NCBI RefSeq assembly: GCF_019209865.1 | Contig: NZ_JAHUTT010000025.1 | Coordinates: forward strand, 1-53,042 | Reading direction: 5' to 3' | Source: Shewanella sp. NIFS-20-20 | GTDB taxonomy: Bacteria; Pseudomonadota; Gammaproteobacteria; Enterobacterales; Shewanellaceae | Length of the DNA: 53,042 bases | Part shown: positions 9,642 through 19,177 of the stretch, in pieces | How the letters are laid out: each line of letters begins with the position of its first letter | How positions within the stretch are numbered: position 1 is the stretch's first letter | Translations under genes and position numbers: made by a program | The notes under the pieces: model-generated | Told to the model about the DNA's origin: nothing | The model's database searches: none | What the model saw: the letters and a program-made list of their open reading frames with translations, nothing else

Positions 9642-10253
9642 ATGGTTAATGAGCTGGGATCAGTACAAAATGCACTCGTACCTATGGTTGTTGAGCAAAC
9701 GGCTAAAGGTGAACGCTCTTATGATATTTATTCTCGCTTATTGAAAGAGCGTGTGATTTTTCTTGTCGGCCAAGTCGAAGAGCACATGGCAAATTTGATT
9801 GTGGCTCAATTACTGTTCCTTGAATCAGAAAATCCTGAGAAAGATATTCACTTGTATATCAACTCGCCAGGGGGATCTGTGACGGCAGGTATGGCGATTT
9901 ATGACACCATGCAATTCATTAAGCCTAATGTCAGCACAGTATGTATTGGCCAAGCGGCCAGTATGGGCGCATTTTTATTAGCAGGTGGTGCTCCTGGCAA
10001 GCGCCATTGTTTACCAAATTCACGGGTAATGATCCATCAACCGCTGGGCGGTTTCCAAGGACAAGCGTCGGATATCGCTATTCACGCTCAGGAAATTTTG
10101 GGGATCAAGAATAAGCTCAATCAAATGCTGGCTGATCATACCGGTCAACCTCTGGAAGTGATTGAGCGTGACACGGATCGTGACAACTTCATGAGTGCAA
10201 CTCAGGCAATGGAGTATGGTCTGGTTGATTCCGTGTTAACTAAACGTGGCTGA
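9642..10253 (+). CDS. clpP: ATP-dependent Clp protease proteolytic subunit
   Basis: Serine peptidase that forms the tetradecameric barrel working with ClpX or ClpA. The 203 residues cover the full family length, including a short N-terminal propeptide. The catalytic triad is intact: Ser107 in GQAASMGAF, His132 in VMIHQP, and Asp181 in TDRDNF. The GGSVTAG oxyanion segment is also present. It lies 80 nt before clpX, so the two are probably cotranscribed, as in E. coli. Confidence 0.98.
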   Translation: MVNELGSVQNALVPMVVEQTAKGERSYDIYSRLLKERVIFLVGQVEEHMANLIVAQLLFLESENPEKDIHLYINSPGGSVTAGMAIYDTMQFIKPNVSTVCIGQAASMGAFLLAGGAPGKRHCLPNSRVMIHQPLGGFQGQASDIAIHAQEILGIKNKLNQMLADHTGQPLEVIERDTDRDNFMSATQAMEYGLVDSVLTKRG

Positions 10254-10333
10254 TCTTTGCCTATCTGGGCTATGCTCAGAGTGAAGCAATGGTGAATCTA
10301 GGCAGTAGAGCAAGCTGCAGATGAGGTAGTAGA

Positions 10334-11614
10334 ATGGGCGATAATAAGAGTAACGGTGACGGCGGCAAACTGCTGTATTGCTCTTTTTGTGGAAAAAGTC
10401 AGCATGAAGTACGTAAATTAATTGCTGGTCCTTCCGTCTATGTTTGCGATGAGTGTGTTGAGTTATGCAACGACATTATTCGTGAAGAAATAAAAGAGAT
10501 ATCTCCAAAGCGAGATCAAGAAAAATTACCCACTCCCCACGAGTTACGGGCACATTTAGATGATTATGTCATCGGCCAAGATAAAGCCAAAAAGGTGTTG
10601 TCAGTGGCGGTATACAACCACTATAAGCGGTTGAAAAATGCCAGCCCGAAAGACGGAGTTGAGTTAGGTAAGAGTAATATTTTGCTGATTGGCCCTACGG
10701 GTAGCGGTAAAACCTTACTGGCCGAAACCTTAGCGCGTTTCTTGAATGTGCCATTCACTATGGCCGATGCCACCACCTTAACCGAAGCCGGTTATGTGGG
10801 TGAAGATGTTGAAAACATCATTCAGAAATTGCTACAAAAGTGCGACTACGATGTGGAAAAAGCACAGCGTGGCATCGTTTATATCGACGAAATTGATAAA
10901 ATCAGTCGAAAGTCTGACAACCCTTCCATTACTCGTGATGTTTCCGGTGAGGGTGTGCAGCAGGCATTGTTAAAACTGATTGAAGGCACCGTGGCCGCCG
11001 TGCCGCCTCAAGGGGGGCGTAAACACCCGCAACAAGAGTTCTTGCAGGTAGATACCTCTAAGATCTTGTTCGTGTGTGGTGGTGCGTTTGCCGGCCTTGA
11101 GAAAGTGATTGAGCAGCGCTCACATAAAGGCTCTGGCATAGGTTTTGGTGCGGAAGTTAAAGGTGAAAGCGATAAAGCGACCATGTCGCAAATGCTGAGC
11201 CAGGTGGAGCCTGAAGATTTAGTGAAGTTTGGGTTAATTCCTGAGTTCATTGGTCGTCTGCCAGTGTTAGCTACGCTTGAAGAGCTCGATGAAAGTGCAT
11301 TAGTGCAGATTTTGTCTGAACCTAAAAATGCGCTGACCAAACAGTATGGTGCTTTGTTCGAGATGGAAAATGTCGAACTTGAATTCCGCGAAGATGCACT
11401 GCGTGCCATTGCTCATAAAGCCATGACTCGTAAGACCGGTGCTCGTGGTTTGCGCTCGATTGTTGAAAGCATCTTGCTCGATACCATGTATGACTTGCCA
11501 TCAGCTGAAGGGGTAGTTAAAGCCGTGGTTGATGAGTCTGTGGTTAAGGGTGAATCAGCCCCGATTTTGATGTATGAAAATACGGAATCACAAGCTGCTT
11601 CTGGTGAGCAATAA
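10334..11614 (+). CDS. clpX: ATP-dependent Clp protease ATP-binding subunit ClpX
   Basis: AAA+ unfoldase that recognises tagged substrates and threads them into ClpP. The zinc-binding domain has Cys16, Cys19, Cys38 and Cys41. Walker A GPTGSGKT lies at 120-127, the pore loop GYVGED at about 153-158, and Walker B IDEIDK at 184-189. The IGF-type ClpP-docking loop is visible as GIGFGAEVK. The total of 426 residues is normal. A rho-independent terminator follows, separating it from lon. Confidence 0.98.
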   Translation: MGDNKSNGDGGKLLYCSFCGKSQHEVRKLIAGPSVYVCDECVELCNDIIREEIKEISPKRDQEKLPTPHELRAHLDDYVIGQDKAKKVLSVAVYNHYKRLKNASPKDGVELGKSNILLIGPTGSGKTLLAETLARFLNVPFTMADATTLTEAGYVGEDVENIIQKLLQKCDYDVEKAQRGIVYIDEIDKISRKSDNPSITRDVSGEGVQQALLKLIEGTVAAVPPQGGRKHPQQEFLQVDTSKILFVCGGAFAGLEKVIEQRSHKGSGIGFGAEVKGESDKATMSQMLSQVEPEDLVKFGLIPEFIGRLPVLATLEELDESALVQILSEPKNALTKQYGALFEMENVELEFREDALRAIAHKAMTRKTGARGLRSIVESILLDTMYDLPSAEGVVKAVVDESVVKGESAPILMYENTESQAASGEQ

Positions 11615-11642
11615 TTAAGCACTTGTAATCAAATCGAAAAAT

Positions 11643-11668
11643 AAAGGAGCCTTAGGGCTCCTTTTTTT
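11643..11668 (+). terminator. clpX terminator
   Basis: AAGGAGCC-TTAG-GGCTCCTT, a perfect 8 bp stem followed by T tract, 29 nt after the clpX stop. Confidence 0.9.
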
Positions 11669-11679
11669 CGTATTGTCCA

Positions 11680-11706
11680 TTGAAACAGTGCCGATTGCCC
11701 CAATAT
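11680..11706 (+). promoter_or_regulatory. Heat-shock (sigma-32-type) promoter of lon
   Basis: TTGAAA (11680-11685), 12 nt, then CCCCAATAT (11698-11706). The sigma-32 consensus is CTTGAAA, 11-16 nt, then CCCCATNT, so both elements match closely. It sits 39 bp before the lon ATG. Sigma-32 control of lon is established in E. coli. Confidence 0.75.
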
Positions 11707-11744
11707 ACTCGGTAATAATGCAACTAAAAAAACGGAATCGAGCT

Positions 11745-14096
11745 ATGACAATAGAGCGTGAAACGCAAATCGAACTCCCCGTGCTGCCCCTACGTGATGT
11801 AGTGGTTTATCCTCATATGGTAATTCCGTTATTTGTCGGCAGAGAGAAATCTATCCGCTGCCTGGAAACGGCCATGGAGCAGGATAAACAAATTATTCTG
11901 GTAGCCCAGCGCGATGCCGATCTAGACGAGCCAAGCGTAGAAGATATTTACGATGTAGGTACGGTTGCTTCAATTTTGCAATTACTGAAATTGCCGGATG
12001 GAACCGTTAAAGTATTAGTCGAAGGCGGGCGTCGTGCTCGTATCACTCGCTTCACTCAAGAAGATGAGTTTTTTGTCGCCAAGGCCGAATACCTTGAATC
12101 TGACCAAATGCAGGATAAAGAAGAAGAAGTCTTAGTCCGTAGCGCCTTGGGTCAATTTGAAGGCTATATCAAGCTGAATAAAAAAATCCCTCCAGAAGTC
12201 CTGACCTCCTTATCTGGCATTGATGAAGCAGCACGCTTGGCTGATACCATGGCAGCGCACATGCCACTGAAGCTGGCAGATAAGCAGTCGGTTCTGGAAA
12301 TGATCAATATTGCTGAGCGCTTAGAGTATTTGATGGCCATGATGGAAGCGGAAATCGACTTGTTACAGGTCGAGAAACGAATCCGCTCTCGGGTCAAAAA
12401 ACAGATGGAAAAGAGCCAGCGTGAGTACTACCTCAACGAACAGATGAAAGCCATTCAAAAAGAATTAGGCGATCTGGACGAGGGGGGGGACGAATTTGAT
12501 GTTCTCACCAAGAAAATTGATGACGCGGGCATGCCAAAAGATGCCAAAGACAAGGCGCATGCTGAGTTAAATAAACTCAGAATGATGTCACCGATGTCGG
12601 CCGAAGCCACTGTGGTGCGCTCATATGTGGATTGGATGACGTCAGTCCCTTGGAAACAACGTTCACGCATCAAGAAAGACTTAGGCAAGGCCCAAACGAT
12701 TCTCGATACCGATCACTTTGGTTTAGAAAAAGTCAAAGAACGCATCCTAGAATACTTAGCAGTGCAAAGCCGAGTGAAGCAGCTTAAAGGCCCTATCTTA
12801 TGTTTAGTGGGCCCACCGGGTGTGGGTAAAACCTCGCTTGGACAGTCTATCGCCAAGGCAACAGGGCGCGAATACGTGCGCGTTGCCTTAGGTGGCGTGC
12901 GTGATGAAGCGGAAATTCGTGGTCATCGCCGTACCTATATTGGTTCAATGCCGGGCAAGATCATTCAAAAGATGGCGAAAGTCGGGGTTAAAAACCCATT
13001 ATTCTTGCTGGATGAAATCGATAAAATGAGTTCTGATATGCGCGGCGATCCCGCTTCTGCGTTATTGGAAGTGTTAGATCCTGAGCAAAACTCGACTTTC
13101 AGTGATCATTATCTTGAAGTGGATTATGACCTGTCGGATGTGATGTTTGTCGCGACCTCTAACTCGATGGATATTCCTGGCCCGTTACTCGATCGGATGG
13201 AAGTGATCCGCTTGTCTGGCTACACCGAGGACGAAAAGCTTAATATTGCCAAACAGCACTTGTTACCTAAGCAAATTGAACGCAATGGCCTAAAGCCCAA
13301 TGAGATCACGGTTGATGACAGTGCCTTACTGGACGTTATCCGCTATTACAGCCGTGAAGCGGGTGTCCGTGCGCTTGAGCGCGAACTGTCGAAGATTTGC
13401 CGTAAGGTCGTTAAACAAATATTGCTGGATAAAGCCATTAAGCAAGTGACGGTCACCAGCGGTAACCTCAAAGAGTTTTTAGGGGTACAGCGCTTCGATT
13501 ACGGTAAAGCTGAAAGCAAAAATCAAATCGGTCAAGTCACGGGCTTAGCCTGGACACAGGTGGGAGGCGATTTGTTAACCATCGAGGCGACCTCAGTGGC
13601 AGGTAAGGGTAAATTGCTCTTTACTGGCTCATTGGGCGATGTGATGCAAGAATCGATTCAGGCAGCGATGACAGTGGTCAGAGCCCGTGCTGAACAACTG
13701 GGTATCAATAGCGATTTTTATGAAAAACGCGATATTCACGTCCATGTGCCAGAAGGCGCGACCCCTAAAGACGGCCCGTCAGCCGGTGCTGCCATGTGTA
13801 CGGCTTTAGTGTCGAGCTTAACCGGTAATCCTGTGCGGGCAGATGTCGCCATGACCGGTGAAATTACCTTACGTGGTGAGGTGTTACCTATCGGTGGCTT
13901 AAAAGAAAAGTTGTTAGCGGCTCATCGTGGTGGCATTAAACACGTGTTGATCCCTAAAGAAAATGAACGTGATTTGGAAGAAATTCCAGAAAATGTCATT
14001 GCTGACTTGAGCATACATCCGGTCAGATGGGTCGACGAAGTACTAAAATTGGCGCTGGAACGGCCAGTTGAAGGCTTTGAAGTGGTAAAAAAGTAG
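11745..14096 (+). CDS. lon: ATP-dependent protease Lon
   Basis: Cytoplasmic AAA+ serine protease that degrades misfolded and regulatory proteins. The ATG at 11745 gives 783 residues, within one residue of E. coli Lon; an upstream in-frame ATG at 11673 lies inside the predicted heat-shock promoter region and is rejected. Domains in order are the N-terminal substrate-binding domain, a coiled-coil segment, Walker A GPPGVGKT (356-363), Walker [10 protein letters not shown], and the protease domain with catalytic Ser679 in [10 protein letters not shown] and Lys722 in GGLKEKLL. The ribosome-binding site is weak (GGAATCGAG). Confidence 0.98.
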   Translation: MTIERETQIELPVLPLRDVVVYPHMVIPLFVGREKSIRCLETAMEQDKQIILVAQRDADLDEPSVEDIYDVGTVASILQLLKLPDGTVKVLVEGGRRARITRFTQEDEFFVAKAEYLESDQMQDKEEEVLVRSALGQFEGYIKLNKKIPPEVLTSLSGIDEAARLADTMAAHMPLKLADKQSVLEMINIAERLEYLMAMMEAEIDLLQVEKRIRSRVKKQMEKSQREYYLNEQMKAIQKELGDLDEGGDEFDVLTKKIDDAGMPKDAKDKAHAELNKLRMMSPMSAEATVVRSYVDWMTSVPWKQRSRIKKDLGKAQTILDTDHFGLEKVKERILEYLAVQSRVKQLKGPILCLVGPPGVGKTSLGQSIAKATGREYVRVALGGVRDEAEIRGHRRTYIGSMPGKIIQKMAKVGVKNPLFLLDEIDKMSSDMRGDPASALLEVLDPEQNSTFSDHYLEVDYDLSDVMFVATSNSMDIPGPLLDRMEVIRLSGYTEDEKLNIAKQHLLPKQIERNGLKPNEITVDDSALLDVIRYYSREAGVRALERELSKICRKVVKQILLDKAIKQVTVTSGNLKEFLGVQRFDYGKAESKNQIGQVTGLAWTQVGGDLLTIEATSVAGKGKLLFTGSLGDVMQESIQAAMTVVRARAEQLGINSDFYEKRDIHVHVPEGATPKDGPSAGAAMCTALVSSLTGNPVRADVAMTGEITLRGEVLPIGGLKEKLLAAHRGGIKHVLIPKENERDLEEIPENVIADLSIHPVRWVDEVLKLALERPVEGFEVVKK

Positions 14097-14260
14097 CCCA
14101 AACGCAATAAATTGCGCTAACGCACTAAAAAAATGAAAAAAAGGGATTAACAATCACGATTCCTGTGGTAGCCTAAGTTTGTGGAGGGTCGGTTGCCCCT
14201 AGCCCTTGGGGTGACTGGCTTCTAGCAACTTCCAAATATTTTTTGGTTTTCTGATTGGGC

Positions 14261-14289
14261 TTGCACTTTGTGAATAAGCTTGTTATAAA
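14261..14289 (+). promoter_or_regulatory. Strong sigma-70 promoter of hupB
   Basis: TTGCAC, 17 nt, TATAAA, about 68 bp before the hupB start. The spacing is ideal and the -10 differs from consensus by one base. The upstream sequence is A/T-rich (AAATATTTTTTGG), possibly an UP element. The part between lon and this promoter (14097-14260) holds a CGCAAT/ATTGCG repeat and a CCCC/GGGG stem but no gene. Confidence 0.85.
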
Positions 14290-14356
14290 AGCCTCCGCAG
14301 TCCGCTCTTGAGAGGGATTTGGATGCGGCGCAAAAAATTACATTCAAGGGGATGAC

Positions 14357-14629
14357 ATGAACAAATCTGAACTAATCGAGAAAATTGCTACTGGTGCTGA
14401 TATTTCTAAGGCGGCTGCTGGCCGTGCACTGGATTCTTTCATTGAAGCAGTTTCTGAAGGTTTGAAAGAAGGCGATAAAATTTCTCTAGTTGGTTTTGGT
14501 ACTTTTGAAGTACGCCAGCGTGCTGAGCGCACTGGTCGTAACCCACAAACTGGTCAAGAAATTAAGATTGCAGCGGCTAACATTCCAGCTTTCAAAGCCG
14601 GTAAAGCGCTGAAAGACGCAGTTAACTAA
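14357..14629 (+). CDS. hupB: DNA-binding protein HU-beta
   Basis: A 90-residue histone-like nucleoid protein that bends DNA as a dimer. The DNA-contacting arm has the RNPQTGQ signature at residues 61-67, and the N-terminus [11 protein letters not shown] is typical of HU-beta. A GGGGATGAC ribosome-binding site precedes the ATG. Its place between lon and ppiD is conserved in gammaproteobacteria. IHF is less likely given the HU-type N-terminus. Confidence 0.97.
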   Translation: MNKSELIEKIATGADISKAAAGRALDSFIEAVSEGLKEGDKISLVGFGTFEVRQRAERTGRNPQTGQEIKIAAANIPAFKAGKALKDAVN

Positions 14630-14652
14630 TATTGCGCACGGCCTTTAAGGGC

Positions 14653-14690
14653 TCGTAAAATGAAGCACTGCATCGCAGTGCTTTTTACGA
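14653..14690 (+). terminator. hupB terminator
   Basis: AAGCACTGC-ATC-GCAGTGCTT with an outer stem TCGTAAA/TTTACGA, giving a long near-perfect hairpin with an internal T run. It lies 24 nt after the hupB stop. Confidence 0.9.
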
Positions 14691-14760
14691 ATTAAAAGGT
14701 GGTGATTCTACCGAGTCGGCGCCGGCGACATGGCTAAGGTCAAGGTTGCAAAGACATTAA

Positions 14761-14796
14761 AGGCGCACCAGCAATGGATGCGCCTTTTTATTTTTT
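14761..14796 (+). terminator. Second terminator between hupB and ppiD
   Basis: AGGCGCA (14761-14767) and TGCGCCT (14779-14785) form a stem followed by TTTTATTTTTT. No gene ends between this and the hupB terminator, so it is either a back-up stop or the end of a short untranslated RNA. Confidence 0.8.
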
Positions 14797-14819
14797 ATCG
14801 CCAATAAGCGAGTTCAATA

Positions 14820-16691
14820 ATGTTAGAAAAAATTCGCGAAGGTTCACAAGGGGTCATTGCCAAAACTATTTTGGTACTTGTGATACTGTCTTTCGCATTT
14901 GCAGGAGTCAGCAGCTATTTAGGTACTTCAACTGAAGAGCCAGCTGCGACAGTAAATGGCCAAGAAATTACCCAAGCACAACTAGAACAAGCCTTCCAAA
15001 GTGAAAAATCACGCATGGAACAACAGCTGGGTGACATGTTTGCGGCCTTGTCTGCCGATGACAACTATATGAACAGCTTAAAACAGTCGGTATTAGACCG
15101 TCTGATCGGCGACGTGTTATTGAATCAAGCGGCTGATAAGCTCGGTTTACGCGTGTCTGATGAGCAAATCAAGCAGGCTATCGTGGCTGAAACGGCTTTC
15201 CAAACCAACGGTCAATTTGACAATGAGCGTTATCAAGCGATTTTGCGTCAGTTAGGTTATCAACCGGTGCAGTTTAGCGACATGATGCGTCAAGACATGA
15301 CTCGTAACCAGTTGGTTCGCGCCGTTGTCGGCAGTGAGTTCGTGCTGGCTGGTGAAACTGAGCAATTAGCTAAGTTACAAGGTCAAACCCGTAATATTCG
15401 CTATCAAATCATCGATGCGACGCCATTCATTGCTGATGTAACCATTAGCGATGAGCAAGCGAAGAGCTACTATGATGCTAACCAATCACAATTTATCAGC
15501 CCTGAGCTCGTAAGCTTGGATTATGTTGATTTAGATTTGTCGGATATGGCGCAAACCATCCCGGTGACAGATGCCCAAGCGCAAACCTACTATGATGAGC
15601 ATAATAACGACTATCAAACGGCTGAGAAGCGTTTGGCAGCGCATATCTTAATTGATGCGAATCAAGACAATGCCGAGCAAAAAGCCAATGACATTTATCA
15701 AGAGTTAGTGGCGGGTGCTGATTTTGCTGATTTTGCTGATGTTGCTAAGCAAGCGTCAGATGATCAATTTAGTGCGGCCAATGGTGGTCAATTAGATTGG
15801 TTTGAACAAGGGGTAATGGATCCTGAGTTTGATACGGCCTTGTTTGCGATTAGCGATACAGGCGGGATTTCGCCAGTGGTTAAGTCTAACTTTGGCTACC
15901 AGATCGTTAAATTGTTAGATATCCAACCAGGCCAGGTTGAACCATTTGATGCAGTTAAAGCTGAAATCGTCGCGAAGTTGCAACAAGATGCAGCCACGGA
16001 TGAGTTCTATCAATTACAGCAAAAACTTGCTGACGTGTCTTATGAAGTGCCAGACACCTTAACTGAGGCAGCCAGTGCCATTAATGGTCAAGTGCAACAC
16101 ACCGCGCTATTTAGCCGTCAGAATCCACCGGCCGGTTTAGATGCTCCTGAAGTGGTTAAGGCGGCATTCTCTGAGCAGGTGTTACTGTCAGGTTTGAATT
16201 CAGATGTGATTGAAATCGCGCCTAACCATGTGATTGTATTACGCATTAACAAGCACCAAAATGCAGGCACGACACCGTTTAGCGATGTTAAAGCCGATAT
16301 CATTGCGCGTTTACAGCAAGAACAAGCGGTTGAGCAGGCTAAGTTAAGTGCTCAAACCTTAATGACCAATATCAAAAATGGTGACAGCGACGCTGAGCTT
16401 ATCTCGCGTGAGCAATTAGGCCGCTTTGCCCAAGATATTAATCCAACGATTGTGACCAAAGCGTTCCAAATGGCTGCCCCAAGTGGTGCCGTCGTGGTGG
16501 ATTCAGTGGCCTTAGCTCAAGGTTATGCTGTCGTGGTTCTCGATGGGATTAATCCTGCGACCGGCATTACTGAAGATTTATTGGCGCGCTTAAGCGAAGG
16601 CTTAACCTCGGCACTGAGTCAAAGTGATTACATTGGTTTGGTTGATACCCTCAAGCAGGGTGCAGAAATTACCTATCCAGTGGCAGAATAA
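14820..16691 (+). CDS. ppiD: Periplasmic folding chaperone PpiD
   Basis: Inner-membrane-anchored periplasmic chaperone near the SecYEG exit that helps outer-membrane protein biogenesis. The N-terminus MLEKIREGSQGVIAK leads into one membrane helix (about residues 14-34). A SurA-like N-terminal chaperone domain follows, then a parvulin (rotamase) domain beginning near residue 265 (AAHILID...ADFADVAKQASDD). The 623 residues match the family. The start codon ATG at 14820 comes 24 nt after the terminator, so its promoter must lie upstream of or within the preceding terminator region, or it depends on readthrough. Confidence 0.95.
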   Translation: MLEKIREGSQGVIAKTILVLVILSFAFAGVSSYLGTSTEEPAATVNGQEITQAQLEQAFQSEKSRMEQQLGDMFAALSADDNYMNSLKQSVLDRLIGDVLLNQAADKLGLRVSDEQIKQAIVAETAFQTNGQFDNERYQAILRQLGYQPVQFSDMMRQDMTRNQLVRAVVGSEFVLAGETEQLAKLQGQTRNIRYQIIDATPFIADVTISDEQAKSYYDANQSQFISPELVSLDYVDLDLSDMAQTIPVTDAQAQTYYDEHNNDYQTAEKRLAAHILIDANQDNAEQKANDIYQELVAGADFADFADVAKQASDDQFSAANGGQLDWFEQGVMDPEFDTALFAISDTGGISPVVKSNFGYQIVKLLDIQPGQVEPFDAVKAEIVAKLQQDAATDEFYQLQQKLADVSYEVPDTLTEAASAINGQVQHTALFSRQNPPAGLDAPEVVKAAFSEQVLLSGLNSDVIEIAPNHVIVLRINKHQNAGTTPFSDVKADIIARLQQEQAVEQAKLSAQTLMTNIKNGDSDAELISREQLGRFAQDINPTIVTKAFQMAAPSGAVVVDSVALAQGYAVVVLDGINPATGITEDLLARLSEGLTSALSQSDYIGLVDTLKQGAEITYPVAE

Positions 16692-16711
16692 CTGAGTCAT
16701 TGATTGAGTCG

Positions 16712-16747
16712 ATAAAAAAGGTCAGCAATTGCTGACCTTTTTTTTGA
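16712..16747 (+). terminator. ppiD terminator
   Basis: A perfect palindrome (AAAAAAGGTCAGC-AATT-GCTGACCTTTTTT) followed by a T run. It also faces the convergent Mop gene, so it may work in both directions. Confidence 0.92.
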
Positions 16748-16760
16748 TTAAATCAACGGA

Positions 16761-16970
16761 TTAATCAACAGCAACCATAACACTGCTGGCTTTAACCACG
16801 GCATATGCTTCAACACCGACTTTTAAGCCTAATGCATCACATGCAGTCTTAGTCACGATAGAAGTGATCACAACATTTGGTGCGACTTCAATCGTCACTT
16901 CATTGTTGACTGAACCTTCAGAAATAGAAATTACAGTGCCTTTTAAGCTGTTACGTGCGCTAATCTTCAT
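16761..16970 (-). CDS. Molybdate-binding Mop/TOBE-domain protein
   Basis: A 69-residue single TOBE (Mop) domain protein starting MKISARNSLKGTV. It contains the typical NEVTIEVAPNVVITSIVT strand pattern and the VGVEAYAVVKASSVM end seen in molbindins. Such proteins form hexamers that store or buffer molybdate or tungstate. A longer frame starts 45 nt upstream, but the ATG at 16970 has a good AAGGA site and the canonical N-terminus. It lies downstream of fabV on the same strand, separated by a terminator, with only about 50 bp for a promoter. No modABC genes are nearby. Confidence 0.88.
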   Translation of the reverse strand: MKISARNSLKGTVISISEGSVNNEVTIEVAPNVVITSIVTKTACDALGLKVGVEAYAVVKASSVMVAVD

Positions 16971-17017
16971 TGATAATTCCTTAGTTAATTCAATGATTTG
17001 TTTCGAGCGCATCATAA

Positions 17018-17047
17018 ATAAAAGGCTATCACATGGATAGCCTTTTT
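17018..17047 (-). terminator. fabV terminator
   Basis: AAGGCTATC/GATAGCCTT stem around ACATG with A/T runs on both sides. On the minus strand it lies directly after the fabV stop and before the Mop gene. Confidence 0.85.
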
Positions 17048-17065
17048 AATTAAGAGTGTGATCTA

Positions 17066-18268
17066 TTAGAGATTGATAACGTCAAACTCTACTAGAGTAT
17101 CGACATCAGCGTCATAATCGATGCCATCAATGCCAAAACCGAACAACTTGAGGAATTCGGCTTTATATTCACGATAGTCAGTCAATTCGGCTAAATTGTC
17201 AGTCGTGACTTGCGGCCATAATTGCTGGCAATGCTGCTGAATGTCATCGCGCAGTTCCCAATCATCTAAGCGTAAGCGGTTTTCTGAATCCGTTTCTGCA
17301 AGTGTGCCATCATCTGGGTATAAACGATCGCGAAATAGGCGCAAAATTTGTTCCATGCAGCCTTCGTGTAAACCTTGCTCACGCATCTTCTTAAAGACCA
17401 TGGCAATGTATAAGGGCATCACAGGGATCGCCGAACTGGCTTGAGTCACCACACTTTTTAGTACCGCAACGTTGGCACTGCCACCGTGACTGCTGAGTTT
17501 ATCGTTAAGCTCATGGGCCGCTCTGTCTAAATCCATTTTGGCTTTGCCTAACGCACCATGCCAATAAATAGGCCAAGTGATTTCGGTGCCAATATAGGAA
17601 TATGCCACTGTTTTACAACCGTCGGCGAGTACACCGGCTTCATTGAGGGCATTAATCCATAGTTCCCAGTCTTGGCCACCCATAACCGTCACAGTGTCCG
17701 CAATTTCTTGCTCACTGGCCGGTTCCACAGAGGCTTGGATAATGCAATCCTTGTTAGTATCGACGGCGGTGGCGCTATAAGTGTCGCCAATCGGCTTTAA
17801 TGATGAACGCACCAGTTCACCTGAATCAGGCAATTTACGCACCGGTGATGCCAGAGAGTAGACGACCATGTCAATTTGACCAAGATCAGCCTTGATTAGC
17901 TCAATGACTTTTTCTTTAGCTTCATGACTGAAGGCATCGCCATTGACTGACTTTGAATATAAGCCGTCGGCTTTAGCAAATTTATCAAATGCTGCTGAGT
18001 TGTACCAACCGGCAGTACCTGGCTTGCTTTCCGTGGCAGGCTTTTCGAAAAAGACACCAATGGTGGCGGCACCTGAGCCAAACGCCGCTGCAATTCGAGA
18101 AGATAAGCCATAGCCACTGGAAGATCCGACCACTAATACTCGCTTAGGCCCATGGGTGATGGTGCCTTGGGCTTTAGTGATATTGATCTGCTCTAACACG
18201 TTGGCTTCACAGCCAAGGGGGTGAGTGGTGGTACAAATAAATCCACGAATTTTAGGTTTAATAATCAT
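17066..18268 (-). CDS. fabV: NADH-dependent enoyl-ACP reductase (trans-2-enoyl-CoA reductase)
   Basis: Performs the last reduction in each cycle of fatty-acid elongation. FabV is the triclosan-tolerant class found in Vibrio, Shewanella, Pseudomonas and Yersinia. The 400-residue protein carries the glycine-rich cofactor loop VGSSSGYG (48-54) and the family's Tyr-x8-Lys active site, Tyr235 and Lys244, in [11 protein letters not shown]. The N-terminus [20 protein letters not shown] is characteristic. It is monocistronic with its own terminator. Confidence 0.97.
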   Translation of the reverse strand: MIIKPKIRGFICTTTHPLGCEANVLEQINITKAQGTITHGPKRVLVVGSSSGYGLSSRIAAAFGSGAATIGVFFEKPATESKPGTAGWYNSAAFDKFAKADGLYSKSVNGDAFSHEAKEKVIELIKADLGQIDMVVYSLASPVRKLPDSGELVRSSLKPIGDTYSATAVDTNKDCIIQASVEPASEQEIADTVTVMGGQDWELWINALNEAGVLADGCKTVAYSYIGTEITWPIYWHGALGKAKMDLDRAAHELNDKLSSHGGSANVAVLKSVVTQASSAIPVMPLYIAMVFKKMREQGLHEGCMEQILRLFRDRLYPDDGTLAETDSENRLRLDDWELRDDIQQHCQQLWPQVTTDNLAELTDYREYKAEFLKLFGFGIDGIDYDADVDTLVEFDVINL

Positions 18269-18391
18269 AAGATCGCTTCTAGAGTCAACTTTGCTAAATA
18301 GAATAATGATTTCAGATGGTAAATGGCACTGCTTTTTTGCCCAAGGCAGGTAATTTGCCAGTGGTTGGAGCAGTCACGGTGACACGCTGAG

Positions 18392-19177
18392 CTATTTACG
18401 GTTAAATAACAATCCCTGCTCGGCAATTAACCTTTGGGTATATTCATGCTGTGGCTGGCTAAACAGTAACTCAGTTCGGGCTTTTTCAACGACCTTGCCT
18501 TGATGCATGACCATAATTTTATCGCTAAATTGGCGAATAATGCCTAAATTATGCGACACAAAAATGTAGGACAATCCTAGCTCTTGCTGCAGTGTTAACA
18601 GCAGGTTCAATATTTGCGAACGCACGCTGAAGTCTAAGGCGGTTAAAGCTTCATCTGCGATGATAATTTTAGGGTCAAGCATCAATGCCCGTGCTACCGC
18701 GACCCGCTGTTTTTGCCCTTCGGAAATCATATGCGGATAAAATTCGGCGTGCTCCGGTAATAGGCCGACCTTTCTTAAGGTGTCGAATACTTGTTGGCGG
18801 ATTTGCTGTTTATCCATGGTGGTGTTAAAGCGTAAAGGCTCAGCCAGTAAATCGCCGATACTGAGCCTTGGATTTAACGAGGTATTAGGATCTTGAAAAA
18901 TCATACGAATCAATTTGCAGCGCTTGGCGACATCATGACTATCGAGCGGTACGCCTTCAAACAATATTTCCCCTTGAGAGCGAGGTTCGGCCCCCACCAA
19001 AATACGAGCGAGGGTGCTTTTTCCTGAACCAGCCTCACCAACGATGGCTAAGGTTTCGCCGGCATTTAATTCAAAGCTCACGTCCGACAAGGCTTGCGAG
19101 TATTGTTTACGCAAGCCTCGATAGCCATTGAAGTAGCGTTTATTTAACTGGTTGACTTTAAGCAGCGCTGTCGTCAT
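18392..19177 (-). CDS. sapF: Peptide ABC transporter ATP-binding protein SapF
   Basis: A 261-residue OppF-type ATPase of the Sap transporter, which takes up antimicrobial peptides and, in E. coli, is linked to putrescine export and Trk potassium uptake. Walker A GEAGSGKST (47-55) is intact, the signature reads ISEGQKQRVAVARAL, Walker B IIADEAL, and the H-loop VSHN is present. The ATG at 19177 matches the family start and overlaps the sapD stop by 20 nt, indicating translational coupling. It is the last gene of pspF-sapABCDF. Confidence 0.93.
   Translation of the reverse strand: MTTALLKVNQLNKRYFNGYRGLRKQYSQALSDVSFELNAGETLAIVGEAGSGKSTLARILVGAEPRSQGEILFEGVPLDSHDVAKRCKLIRMIFQDPNTSLNPRLSIGDLLAEPLRFNTTMDKQQIRQQVFDTLRKVGLLPEHAEFYPHMISEGQKQRVAVARALMLDPKIIIADEALTALDFSVRSQILNLLLTLQQELGLSYIFVSHNLGIIRQFSDKIMVMHQGKVVEKARTELLFSQPQHEYTQRLIAEQGLLFNRK

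Noticed and set aside
14103..14116. CGCAAT-AA-ATTGCG as the lon terminator
   Set aside because: No T tract follows and the loop would be too small; lon termination remains unassigned.
14191..14220. CCCC/GGGG stem upstream of hupB as a known small RNA
   Set aside because: The stem is short and flanking pairing is poor; no recognised RNA family.
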